DNA of 64,000 nucleotides. Source: Thermohalobaculum sp039822785. Lineage in GTDB: Bacteria; Pseudomonadota; Alphaproteobacteria; Rhodobacterales; Rhodobacteraceae. The position numbers were made by a program, and so were the translations under genes. Positions 33,504 to 41,795 of the stretch are shown in pieces; position 1 is the stretch's first letter, and every line of letters starts with the position of its first letter. The stretch lies in the NCBI GenBank assembly GCA_039822785.1, contig JBCBMO010000001.1:310001-374000 (forward strand). Reading direction: 5' to 3'. A model generated the notes under the pieces. The model was given only the letters and a program-made list of their open reading frames with translations, did no database searches and had not been told where the DNA came from.

Positions 33504-34424
33504 ATGCCTGCCGCTGATCAAGCGATGCAGAAACGTCGCGCTTCCGACACAGAGCGCTTCGCGCCGAGCCCGACGGGCCCCCTGCACCTTGGCCATGCCT
33601 ATTCCGCCCTGCTCGCCCATGACGCCGCGCGCGCGAGCCAGGGAAGGTTTCTGCTGAGGCTGGAGGATCTCGATCGCGGGCGTGTCCGCCCCGAATACGT
33701 CGACGCAATCCTCGAGGATCTGGCCTGGCTCGGCATCACCCTCGATGCGCCGCCGCTGTTCCAAAGCACGCGGGCGGAAGCCCATGACGCGGCCCTTCAG
33801 GCCTTGACGGCGCGCGGCCTGGTCTATCGCTGCATCTGTAGCCGCCGCGATGTGCGGGAGGCCGCCGCGGCCCCGCAGGAGGGCGCCGATCCGGCCCTGG
33901 ACGGTATCCTCTACCCGGGTACCTGCCGTGGGCGCGATGTGCCTGCGGGGCTCGCGGCCCTGCGCCTGGACTTAGAGGCGGCGATCCGATCACTGGGCGG
34001 CGATGCGGCCTTGAGCGACCTGTCGTTCGACGATCTGGGAGAGGCGGGGGGCGACGGCGCCACTCGCCACCGGCTCGACCCCGCGAGGCTCCGCGCGACC
34101 GTGGGCGACATCGTCCTGCGCCGGCGGGACGGGGCCGCGGCCTATCACCTGGCCGTGGTCGTGGACGATGCGCATCAGGGCATCACCCATGTGACGCGCG
34201 GCGCCGATCTCTTCCCCTCGACCGCCATCCATCGGGTGCTGCAGGCGCTGCTGGGGCTGCCGACGCCGATCTACCGCCATCATCGGCTGATCCGAGACGA
34301 CGCGGGCCGCCGGCTCGCCAAGCGTGACGATGCCCGTGCGCTGGCAACGCTGAGGGAGGTCGGGATCAGTCCCAGCCAGATCCGCGCCATGGTCGGTCTG
34401 GCGTCACTCGGGCCGGCCCAATAG
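33504..34424 (+). CDS. gluQRS: Glutamyl-Q tRNA(Asp) synthetase
   Basis: GluQ-RS activates glutamate and attaches it to queuosine 34 of tRNA Asp. The 306-residue product is a class I synthetase core without an anticodon-binding domain: HIGH-type motif APSPTGPLHLGHAYSAL, FLLRLEDLDRGR, cysteines in RCICSRRD and YPGTCRG (zinc site), and KMSK-like RRLAKRDDA. It is too short for a true GltX. Start 33504 (MPAADQAMQ) is chosen for AAGG upstream; 33525 is an alternative. The end overlaps the convergent AsmA-like gene by 21 bp. Confidence 0.93.
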   Translation: MPAADQAMQKRRASDTERFAPSPTGPLHLGHAYSALLAHDAARASQGRFLLRLEDLDRGRVRPEYVDAILEDLAWLGITLDAPPLFQSTRAEAHDAALQALTARGLVYRCICSRRDVREAAAAPQEGADPALDGILYPGTCRGRDVPAGLAALRLDLEAAIRSLGGDAALSDLSFDDLGEAGGDGATRHRLDPARLRATVGDIVLRRRDGAAAYHLAVVVDDAHQGITHVTRGADLFPSTAIHRVLQALLGLPTPIYRHHRLIRDDAGRRLAKRDDARALATLREVGISPSQIRAMVGLASLGPAQ

Positions 34425-37400
34425 CCGCTCCCGGCTGGATGCGTCCCCTTGCGGGGCACCGTCGAGGGTGACCGACCCGTCGAAGACGCGCCGCAGGATG
34501 CCGGGCGTCAGCAAGGACAGGGGATTGACGCTGATGTCCGGATCCTCGTAGTCGCCGGTGACGCTGAAGGTGAGCGCAAGGAGGCCTTCGCCCCGCTCCC
34601 CGGTGAGGATCCGGCCCAGCACGGGCACGCGATTGAGAAAGCCCGAGAGCGCATAGGCCGGCGAGGCGACGCCGCGCACGGCGATCTGCCCGTCCGCCTG
34701 GCTCACCGTCCCCTCGAGCCGCACCGCCAGGGCGGGGCCCGTGGCGACCACATTGTCGAGCGTGATCAGCCCGCGGTCGTAGACGAACGGCATCTCCACC
34801 CGATTGAAGGAGAGCCCGGTGTTCTCCCGCAGGATCTGCTCCTCGCTGTCGCCGCGACGGACGATGCGGCGCAGGACGCTGCTTTCGGTGAGTTGCACAT
34901 CGGTGATGATGGCGGTGCCCGTCACCCGATCCATCCCGCCGTCCGCCAAGGCGGCGCGCAGGGTCAGCCTGCCGCCCTGTGCCTCCTCCGCCAGTCCGGT
35001 GGAGCGCAGGAAGGCGCCGGCATCGTCGCTGCTGATGGTCACGTCGCCCGGGCCGCTGCCGTTCGGCAGGGTCAGGCTGCCCGACATCGGGGCGAAGCCG
35101 TTCACCCGGCCCTCGAAGATGGCTGAGACGCCCTCGGCCTCGCTGACGATCAGGCGTCCGCGCGCGGGGACGAGAACGAGCTCGGGCACGATGACGAGTT
35201 GCTCGATGTCGACCGCGGCCTCCACGCGGGTATCGCCCGCGCCCGTGCTGCTGTCGCCGAGCAGGCTGACGTCGAGGAGTTGACCGGTCAGATTGACGCT
35301 GAGCACGCCATCGCGATCCCTGGCTGAGACGGACAGATCGGCGAGGCCATCGACGATGACCTCCTCCATCGCGAGTTGGACCACGGCGCCGTCGGCACTC
35401 AAGACGCCGCTGCCCGCCAGCGATAGCCCACCCCCGCGATAGCGCAGGCCTTCGATCGTGACACGCTCGTCCGGGATAATGACCAGCACGGCCGTAGCAC
35501 TGGTCCCCTGGGCCTTGCGCCACTGCAGTCCCGCCGGCTCGATGACGGCATCCGTCAGATCGGTGTCCAGGGCGATGCGCGGGGCGGCGGATCCCTGCTG
35601 TGTCAGCGCCATGTCCAAATCGACGCTGCCGGCGCGCAGCGCGGCGAGGTCGAAGCCGAGATCACGCAGCGTGTCCACTGTTGCGCGCCCGGCCAGGGTG
35701 AGGGTGCGATCGCCGGTCTGCCCGCCGTAGTTCTCGCGCCAGGCCAAGGCCATCGGCGCGCCCGCCACGCGAATGCCCCCCTGCAGCGACAGCACCGTGG
35801 TCGAGGCGCGCAGGGCCAGCCGGTCGGCGCCGACCGGCCAGGGCTCACGCTCGCCCAGCGGGACCGCCATGGCGACGTTCCGCAGATCGGCCGAGACATC
35901 GGCGTCGATCTCCTCCACCAGCAGTGCCTTGATCAGCGGGAAGCGCAGACCCGCGGTCAGGGTCACGGTGCCACCGACATCGGACAGCGGCAGTCCCAGC
36001 TTGCTGACCAGCGAAAGCGGCGCTCGGTCGATCAGGTCGAGGACCGCATCGATGGGCCCCTGCCCCTCGATCACGATGTCGGCCGGAGTGAGGGTGCCGG
36101 AGAACTCGGTGATCCGCATGTGCGAGCCCGCCAGGTCGATCTCGCGCCGACCGTCGGGCGACACCCCGCCGCGGCGCAGCGCCAGGCTCATGTCGTCGAT
36201 GCGGACCTGCGCCTCCCCCGCCGCGCCGGTGATCGGGGGCATGCCCGGCATGGCGATGCTGGTGACATCCTCGAAGACGAAATCGAGGGAGACATCCGGG
36301 CTGGGTCCGAGCGCGACCTGTGCGACCAGCGCCGGGATCCGCCCGGTGATCAGGTTCTCCAGCGCCCAGGCGCGGGCATTGCCGCCGGCCCCGACGGGCC
36401 AGAGTGCCTTGAGATCGACCACCGTCGCGTTCTCGGCCGTCGCCCGGACAGATCCTGTGAGTACCGGCTCGGTGTCGGCGGAGGGCCGCTCGAGCCCGAT
36501 CCAGCCGGCGGCGTTTACGGTCAGATCCCCTCGGGTGACATGGCTATCGGCGATGTCGATCCGAAAGGGCGAGAGGTTGGCCCTGAGAGAGAGGCTTCCG
36601 CCCTCGATATCGACCGGCGCGGCAAGGCGCTCGGGCAGCGAAACGGTGGACTGCGCGACGCTCAACTCGGCCGAGAGCCCGGCGATCCCCCCGTCGGCGT
36701 CGCGGTCCAATGTCACGACACCGGCGAAGTCGGCGTCCAGCGTTGGGCTCGCGATGTCCACATGCGACAGGCGCAGCCGATCCGTGAGGGGGTCGAAGGC
36801 GACACGGGCGCCGAGTTGTTCGAACGGGATCGCGCGGTCCTGGAGGGCAAGGGTTCCCTGCCCGGCCCTGAGGTCGGCGACGAAATCCCGCAGACCGCCA
36901 CCCGCACCGACCTGCGCCTCGACGCTGCCGCTCAAGCTGGTCGCAAAGGGCGCGAGCCAGGCGATTTCCGTGATCTCGCCCGCCAGACGGTCGAGCCTGA
37001 AGTCCGCAAACTTAGCCGACAGCGCGATCGAGGGATCCCCCCGGCGGCGCACCCCGCGGGCCGTGAGCACGGTGCGGGTGCCGTCCGATTTCACGAGCGG
37101 CAGGCGGAGATCGCCAACCAGCTCCCCCTCCTCGCGGACGAGCGTGAGGCTGCCGCCGCTGGTGCGCAGGGCGTTGCCGGTGACGGCGTTGCGAAAGATC
37201 AGATCGGCATCGCGGATCTCTACCCGCTCAAGCCAGACCGTGCCGGGGCGCAGCGGCCCATCCCCGACAAGGCCATCCAGCACGTCGCTGACGATCTCAA
37301 ACCCGGTGGGGTTGGCCAGGTCATCTTCCGCGGCCACCTGGGGCGCGGCGTAGAGATCACGGGTCGGGGCCGCGTCGCTCGGCGGTCCAGCGGCGCCGAG

Positions 37401-37877
37401 GTCGAGCCGGAACAGCCCGCTCTCAGTCCGAACCACGCGCGCACTGGGGTTCAGGAGGGCGATCGACACGGGCTCGATCTCACCGCTCAGCAGCGCCCGC
37501 ATCGACAGCCGGATGTTTAGTACCGGCGCTGACAGCAGCGTCGAGCCATCCACCGCGTTGATCACCCGCACCTGCCGGGCCTGAACGACGGGCCATCCGG
37601 TCTGTTTGTCCAAGGACAGCGCCGTGCCGCCCACGCGCAGGGCGATGGTGTCGCTCACCGCGGCGAACTGAGCCTCCATGACCGTATGCAGGCTAGGCAA
37701 GGCGATCGGCCCGCGATGCAGCACCGCGACGAACAACACGACCACCAAGCAGGCGGCAAAGACCACCGATGCCGCCAGGCGCAGCAGCCGACGGCACCCC
37801 CCCGCGCAGTGGGCGATCAACCCGGGTCGGCGCTGGGTCCTTGCATGCTGTCCAGCCTGCAGGCGGGCCTTGGTCAC
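34404..37877 (-). CDS. Large AsmA-like (YhdP/DUF3971 type) envelope protein
   Basis: The product, 1157 residues from the GTG at 37877 (GGAGAAGAC directly upstream), has one N-terminal membrane segment (LLRLAASVVFAACLVVVLFVAVL) and a very long beta-rich periplasmic part. The C-terminal AsmA-like region includes RVEMPFVYDRGLITLDNVVATGPALAVRLEGTVS and GEGLLALTFSVTGDYEDPDISVNPLSLLTPGILRRVF. AsmA-like proteins (YhdP, TamB, YdbH) form lipid-conducting bridges between membranes, and this one fits that group by size and ending. The frame stays open 102 codons upstream, but that part is Arg/Pro-rich without support. It overlaps the GluQ-RS gene end by 21 bp. Confidence 0.88.
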   Translation of the reverse strand: MTKARLQAGQHARTQRRPGLIAHCAGGCRRLLRLAASVVFAACLVVVLFVAVLHRGPIALPSLHTVMEAQFAAVSDTIALRVGGTALSLDKQTGWPVVQARQVRVINAVDGSTLLSAPVLNIRLSMRALLSGEIEPVSIALLNPSARVVRTESGLFRLDLGAAGPPSDAAPTRDLYAAPQVAAEDDLANPTGFEIVSDVLDGLVGDGPLRPGTVWLERVEIRDADLIFRNAVTGNALRTSGGSLTLVREEGELVGDLRLPLVKSDGTRTVLTARGVRRRGDPSIALSAKFADFRLDRLAGEITEIAWLAPFATSLSGSVEAQVGAGGGLRDFVADLRAGQGTLALQDRAIPFEQLGARVAFDPLTDRLRLSHVDIASPTLDADFAGVVTLDRDADGGIAGLSAELSVAQSTVSLPERLAAPVDIEGGSLSLRANLSPFRIDIADSHVTRGDLTVNAAGWIGLERPSADTEPVLTGSVRATAENATVVDLKALWPVGAGGNARAWALENLITGRIPALVAQVALGPSPDVSLDFVFEDVTSIAMPGMPPITGAAGEAQVRIDDMSLALRRGGVSPDGRREIDLAGSHMRITEFSGTLTPADIVIEGQGPIDAVLDLIDRAPLSLVSKLGLPLSDVGGTVTLTAGLRFPLIKALLVEEIDADVSADLRNVAMAVPLGEREPWPVGADRLALRASTTVLSLQGGIRVAGAPMALAWRENYGGQTGDRTLTLAGRATVDTLRDLGFDLAALRAGSVDLDMALTQQGSAAPRIALDTDLTDAVIEPAGLQWRKAQGTSATAVLVIIPDERVTIEGLRYRGGGLSLAGSGVLSADGAVVQLAMEEVIVDGLADLSVSARDRDGVLSVNLTGQLLDVSLLGDSSTGAGDTRVEAAVDIEQLVIVPELVLVPARGRLIVSEAEGVSAIFEGRVNGFAPMSGSLTLPNGSGPGDVTISSDDAGAFLRSTGLAEEAQGGRLTLRAALADGGMDRVTGTAIITDVQLTESSVLRRIVRRGDSEEQILRENTGLSFNRVEMPFVYDRGLITLDNVVATGPALAVRLEGTVSQADGQIAVRGVASPAYALSGFLNRVPVLGRILTGERGEGLLALTFSVTGDYEDPDISVNPLSLLTPGILRRVFDGSVTLDGAPQGDASSRERLLGRPE

Positions 37878-38088
37878 GTCTTCTCCTACGCGAGCTGCTC
37901 TCGTGGGCTGCTTTGATCTGCCGGGGGCGGACGGCCATCGGCGGCGTTCCGCTAAAGCCGCCCCGTGCTTTGCCATCGCCGCCGCAACACTACTTTCTGC
38001 GCCGCCGGGGCCGGGCGCAAGTGCGGCCTCATCACGACGCAAGCTCGCCCGCACTGCGCGGCAGGGCGAAGAACCGAGGAGATGACGG

Positions 38089-38559
38089 ATGAGCGACCTT
38101 CCAGGACCGGGCGATGCGGCGCCGGATTTCAGCCTGCCGGCCGACGGCGGGCGCGACCTGTCGCTGGCGGACTTCGCCGGCAAGAAACTCGTCCTCTACT
38201 TCTATCCCAAGGACGACACCTCCGGCTGCACGAAGGAAGCGATCGGCTTCAGCGAGCAGATCGACGCTTTCGATGCGGCCGGGGCCGCGGTCGTCGGCGT
38301 CTCCAAGGACACCGCCGCCAAGCACGACAAGTTCGTCGCCAAGCACGGGCTCAAGGTCGCGCTGCTGTCCGATGCCGAAGGCGATCTTTGTGAACGCTTC
38401 GGGGTCTGGAAAGAGAAATCCATGTATGGAAAGACCTACATGGGGATCGAGCGAAGCACCTTCCTGATCGGCCCCGACGGCAAGATCCTGGAGGCATGGC
38501 GCAAGGTGAAGGTCCCGGGCCATGTGGACGCGGTGCTGGAGGCGGTGAAGGCGGGCTGA
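38089..38559 (+). CDS. bcp: Thioredoxin-dependent thiol peroxidase (Bcp/PrxQ)
   Basis: This peroxiredoxin reduces peroxides with thioredoxin as donor. The 156-residue product has the peroxidatic cysteine at residue 47 in YPKDDTSGCTKEA. The position five residues later, where some PrxQ proteins carry the resolving cysteine, is not Cys; another cysteine lies in GDLCERFGVW. The family ending STFLIGPDGKI is present. The motif usually reads TPGCT; here the proline is Ser (TSGCT), a small variant at the active-site loop. GGAG lies 7 nt before the start. Confidence 0.95.
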   Translation: MSDLPGPGDAAPDFSLPADGGRDLSLADFAGKKLVLYFYPKDDTSGCTKEAIGFSEQIDAFDAAGAAVVGVSKDTAAKHDKFVAKHGLKVALLSDAEGDLCERFGVWKEKSMYGKTYMGIERSTFLIGPDGKILEAWRKVKVPGHVDAVLEAVKAG

Positions 38560-38719
38560 TCCTGTCTGCCCCGGATCCAAGAAGGCATCCCGGCAGATGC
38601 AGGATCATATCGGCGAAACGAGGTTGGCGAACCGGATGTCACCAGATATACCGTCGTTAACGCTGCGCAGCTCAAGATAAAACCCGCGTGGCATGGGACA
38701 GTGGTGAGATTGACCGGGA

Positions 38720-40018
38720 ATGAGCACTTCTCATTCGTCGAAATCGTCAGGCTGGTCAGAGGGACCGCATCCTGACGGCATCGCGTCGGTAGCCGACGGA
38801 ACGAAGAGAGGGTCGCTGCGCGGTGGCGCGGCGACCTTCACGATCGGCGTTTCAATCGGCGCCGCCGCGGCCTGTGCGGCGTTCATCTGGGGCCCTTCCG
38901 GCAAGGACGATATGGTCGCCGTCGCCGCGGAGGCGCGGGTGACTTCGCTCTATGCGGCGCTGCAGTCGGCCGAGATGAAGCAGCTCGAGACCGCGCGGCG
39001 GCGGGCCGAAGCCACCCATCGGCTTTCTGCAACCCACCGCGAGCTTGCCGCGACACGGTCGGCCCTGGCGGAGACGGAGGCCGCGCTCGCGAGCCTGCAG
39101 CACTCCGAGGATGAGGCCGAGCGGGAGCGACGCCGTCTCTCTGCGGCGGTCGATGCGGCGGAGGCGGAGGTGACCTCGCTGCGCATGGCCCTGATCGACG
39201 CTGAGTCGCGGTCCAGCGGCGGCGATGGCGCCATGGGCACGATCGGCAATGCCATCGACCGCGTCATCGCCGAGCGCGACTTCGCCCTGGCGAAGAACGC
39301 GGCGATGGCCGAGCAGCTCGTGACGCTGGAGTACGACAAGAAGGCCATTGCAGCGCGGGAGACGCAGCTGCTCGAGGATCTCAAGACCATGGCGGACACC
39401 GGCCTTTCGGGTCTGGAGACCATGTTCGACCGGGCGAACATCGACGTCGATGATCTGCTCGCGCGGATCTCGGCGGACTACAGCGGCAAGGGCGGACCCT
39501 TTACCGAGCTGCAGCTCGCCAACGCGGATGCGAGCTACGGCGAGGATGCGCGCATGACGGAGCTTCTTGCGGATCTGGAGCGGCTCAGCGTGATGCAGTT
39601 CGCAGCACAGCGGGTGCCCTTTGCCAAACCGGTGCGGGGTGCGCGGATGACGAGCGGCTTCGGGCCGCGCCGCGATCCGTTTCGCAAGCGCCGCAGCATG
39701 CACAACGGCGTGGACTGGGCCGGCCCACGCGGCACGCCCATCGAGGCGACCGCCTCGGGCGTCGTCACCTTCGTCGGGCGCCAGCGGGGGTTTGGCATCG
39801 TCGTGGAGATTCGGCATGCATTCGGCTTCGAGACGCTCTATGCTCACCTCAACAAAGCGCGCGTAACGCTCGGCCAGCGTGTCGAGAAGGGCGATCGCAT
39901 CGGCGATATGGGCAGTACCGGGCGGAGCACCGGTGTCCACGTCCACTACGAAGTGCGTCTGAACAACCGTCCCGTCAATCCGATGACCTTTATCGAGGCA
40001 GCCCGCGATGTTCTCTAA
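38720..40018 (+). CDS. M23 (LytM-type) peptidoglycan peptidase with coiled coil
   Basis: The 432-residue product has one N-terminal membrane segment (FTIGVSIGAAAACAAFIW), a long coiled coil (about residues 70-165) and a C-terminal M23 domain with zinc ligands in SMHNGVDWAGPRGTPI and GVHVHYEVRLN. The domain motif FGPRRDPFRKRRSMHNG is complete, so it may be an active endopeptidase that cuts cross-links. Its last 11 bp overlap the bactofilin start. M23 peptidase-bactofilin pairs shape the wall locally in Helicobacter, Caulobacter relatives and others, so the two probably act together. Confidence 0.93.
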   Translation: MSTSHSSKSSGWSEGPHPDGIASVADGTKRGSLRGGAATFTIGVSIGAAAACAAFIWGPSGKDDMVAVAAEARVTSLYAALQSAEMKQLETARRRAEATHRLSATHRELAATRSALAETEAALASLQHSEDEAERERRRLSAAVDAAEAEVTSLRMALIDAESRSSGGDGAMGTIGNAIDRVIAERDFALAKNAAMAEQLVTLEYDKKAIAARETQLLEDLKTMADTGLSGLETMFDRANIDVDDLLARISADYSGKGGPFTELQLANADASYGEDARMTELLADLERLSVMQFAAQRVPFAKPVRGARMTSGFGPRRDPFRKRRSMHNGVDWAGPRGTPIEATASGVVTFVGRQRGFGIVVEIRHAFGFETLYAHLNKARVTLGQRVEKGDRIGDMGSTGRSTGVHVHYEVRLNNRPVNPMTFIEAARDVL

Positions 40019-40535
40019 GAACAAAATTAGCGACACCCCCTCGGCTGAGGCGGCAAAAGTGCCCGCCGCGACCAGCCGCCCCGAGGCCCCGCGCGCACCG
40101 GCGGCGGACAAGGCCCCCGCGCCGTCCTTTCCGGCCAAGCCGAAGCCTTCGCCTTCGCTGCTGTCGTCCGATCTGACGGTGACCGGCAATGTCGTCACCA
40201 GCGGCGATATCCAGATCGAGGGCACGGTCGAGGGCGACGTGCGCGCCCATCTTCTGACCGTTGGGGAGAGCGCGGTGATCCGGGGCGAGATCACGGCGGA
40301 GGATGTCGTGGTCAACGGTAAGGTGGTCGGACGGGTGCGCGGCCTGAAGGTGCGGCTTACCTCCTCCGCGGTGGTCGAGGGCGATATCGTGCACAAGACG
40401 ATCGCCATCGAGAGCGGCGCCCATTTCGAGGGCTCGGTTCAGCGCCAGGAAGATCCCTTGGGCGGGGCCTCGACCAAGGCGCCGACCCCGGTCTTGCCGA
40501 GCCCCTCAGCCGCCGGCGACAGCTCAACGAGCTGA
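40008..40535 (+). CDS. Bactofilin (polymer-forming cytoskeletal protein)
   Basis: Bactofilins form nucleotide-free beta-helical filaments that position wall enzymes. The 175-residue product has a disordered Pro/Ala-rich head (residues 1-50), then the bactofilin core of short repeats (SSDLTVTGNVVTSGDIQIEGTVEGDV, AEDVVVNGKVVGRV) and a Ser/Pro-rich tail. It overlaps the M23 peptidase gene by 11 bp, which implies coupled translation and a shared task. It is convergent with ctrA, 112 bp away. Confidence 0.94.
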   Translation: MFSKNKISDTPSAEAAKVPAATSRPEAPRAPAADKAPAPSFPAKPKPSPSLLSSDLTVTGNVVTSGDIQIEGTVEGDVRAHLLTVGESAVIRGEITAEDVVVNGKVVGRVRGLKVRLTSSAVVEGDIVHKTIAIESGAHFEGSVQRQEDPLGGASTKAPTPVLPSPSAAGDSSTS

Positions 40536-40647
40536 TCGCCTGCGGCAGGTCCCAGGCATCGCTTGGGCGCTACCCATCTACTGTGATCAACCCTCCAGGC
40601 TGGCGCGTGTGGCTGGCATGGAGAGATCTTCGGATGGTGCTTGGCGC

Positions 40648-41352
40648 CTAGGCCGGGATGTCGATGGCGGCTTCCGGCAGCGGGTCGCGCAGGACATAGC
40701 CGCGGCCCCAGACGGTTTCGATGTAGTTGTCGCCATCGGTCGCCGAGGCGAGCTTCTTGCGAAGCTTGCAGATGAAGACGTCGATGATCTTCACCTCGGG
40801 CTCGTCCATGCCGCCGTAGAGATGGTTCAGGAACATCTCCTTGGTGAGCGTCGAGCCCTTCCGCAGGCTCAGCAGCTCCAGCATCTGGTATTCCTTGCCG
40901 GTCAGATGCACGGGGCGGCCGCTCGCCTCCACCGTTTTGGCATCCAGGTTCACCGCCACCTTGCCCGTGCGGATCACCGACTGTGCATGACCGCGTGAGC
41001 GGCGCACGATGGCGTGGATCCGGGCCACGAGCTCGTCGCGGTTGAACGGCTTAGTAAGGTAGTCATCGGCGCCCGAAGAGAAGCCCTTGAGCTTCGCATC
41101 GATGCCCGCCTGGCCCGTCAGGATCAGTGTCGGCGTATCGACACGACCCATCCGCACCTTCCTCAGCACATCGTAGCCGTTCATGTCTGGAAGGCTCAGA
41201 TCGAGGATGATCAGATCGTAATCGTAGAGCTTGGCGAGCTCGATGCCCTCTTCGCCACTATCCGTCACGTAGACGTTTAGGTCGGCTTTCCCCAGCATCG
41301 CTTCGATGCTGTCGGCCGTCGACGGGTCGTCTTCGATGAGCAGAATTCTCAT
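40648..41352 (-). CDS. ctrA: Response regulator CtrA
   Basis: CtrA is the OmpR-type regulator that controls the cell cycle in Caulobacter and motility, gene transfer agent and related genes in Rhodobacterales. The 234-residue product starts MRILLIEDDPSTADSIEAML. It has the phosphoacceptor Asp 51 in LIILDLSLPDMNG, the switch Thr in LILTGQAG, Lys in YLTKPFNRDEL, and a winged-helix DNA-binding domain (LTGKEYQMLELLSLRKG, VFICKLRKKLA, ETVWGRGYVL). GGAG lies about 9 nt before the start. The gene for its antagonist SciP lies directly upstream on the same strand. Confidence 0.98.
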   Translation of the reverse strand: MRILLIEDDPSTADSIEAMLGKADLNVYVTDSGEEGIELAKLYDYDLIILDLSLPDMNGYDVLRKVRMGRVDTPTLILTGQAGIDAKLKGFSSGADDYLTKPFNRDELVARIHAIVRRSRGHAQSVIRTGKVAVNLDAKTVEASGRPVHLTGKEYQMLELLSLRKGSTLTKEMFLNHLYGGMDEPEVKIIDVFICKLRKKLASATDGDNYIETVWGRGYVLRDPLPEAAIDIPA

Positions 41353-41459
41353 GACGTCTAACTCCACATCACAACCAACGCGTATCACCATATGGAAGAG
41401 ACAGTAATCAAGTAAATGATGTCTTACGTATCGGCGTTAAGTTTTCGCGGCGGGCGGCT
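41353..41459 (-). promoter_or_regulatory. ctrA upstream region
   Basis: This 107-bp, A+T-richer gap between the sciP stop and ctrA probably carries a ctrA promoter. I see one CtrA-type half-site (TTAAC on the minus strand, around 41437-41441), but no full TTAA-N7-TTAA box and no GANTC methylation site. The evidence for autoregulation is therefore weak. Confidence 0.35.
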
Positions 41460-41756
41460 TCATTCTGAAGTCCGCCGGTGCCGACCCAATCGGGTCACGC
41501 ACAGGCCGCGCATGCCATGACGGCTAAGCGCCGCGCGCCAAAGGCCATATTCCTCCTCCGTCAGGCTATAGCGCTCAAGCGCTTCCTGCTCGGAGAGGAG
41601 CCCGCCTTCGATGGCGGCAACGACCTTCGCCTTGCGGCGAGGCACCCAACGCTGGGTATCGGGCGACGGCAGATCGGAGATTGTCATCCGTTCCCCATCG
41701 GGCCCGATGCAGTAGGCAGTCTCAGTTTCTATTGCACACCTCCCGGGAGATCCCAT
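41460..41756 (-). CDS. sciP: SciP-like CtrA inhibitor (DUF1153)
   Basis: SciP binds CtrA and blocks its activation of transcription. The core (GPDG...SDLPSPDTQRWVPRRKAKVVAAIEGGLLSEQEALERYSLTEEEYGLW, then HGMRGLCVTRLGRHRR) fits the DUF1153 family over its whole length. The start is in doubt. The only in-frame ATG (41756) has no ribosome binding site. A strong GGGAGG (GGAGG core 41739-41743) stands 6 nt before an in-frame ATA (41732), which would give 90 residues, near the usual family length. The coordinates use the ATG. It reads toward ctrA, 107 bp away, and is divergent from mnmA. Confidence 0.9.
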   Translation of the reverse strand: MGSPGRCAIETETAYCIGPDGERMTISDLPSPDTQRWVPRRKAKVVAAIEGGLLSEQEALERYSLTEEEYGLWRAALSRHGMRGLCVTRLGRHRRTSE

Positions 41757-41795
41757 AGCTATGCGGCGAGCATAACCCCGAGGACTTAAACCGGA

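Noticed and set aside
37878..38183. 102-codon N-terminal extension of the AsmA-like protein
   Set aside because: Arg/Pro/Ser-rich, overlaps the start of the divergent bcp gene, and places the membrane helix far from the N-terminus; the GTG at 37877 has GGAGAA upstream.
41353..41459. Full CtrA box (TTAA-N7-TTAA) in the ctrA promoter
   Set aside because: Only one half-site is present; the second half reads differently, so autoregulation is not claimed.
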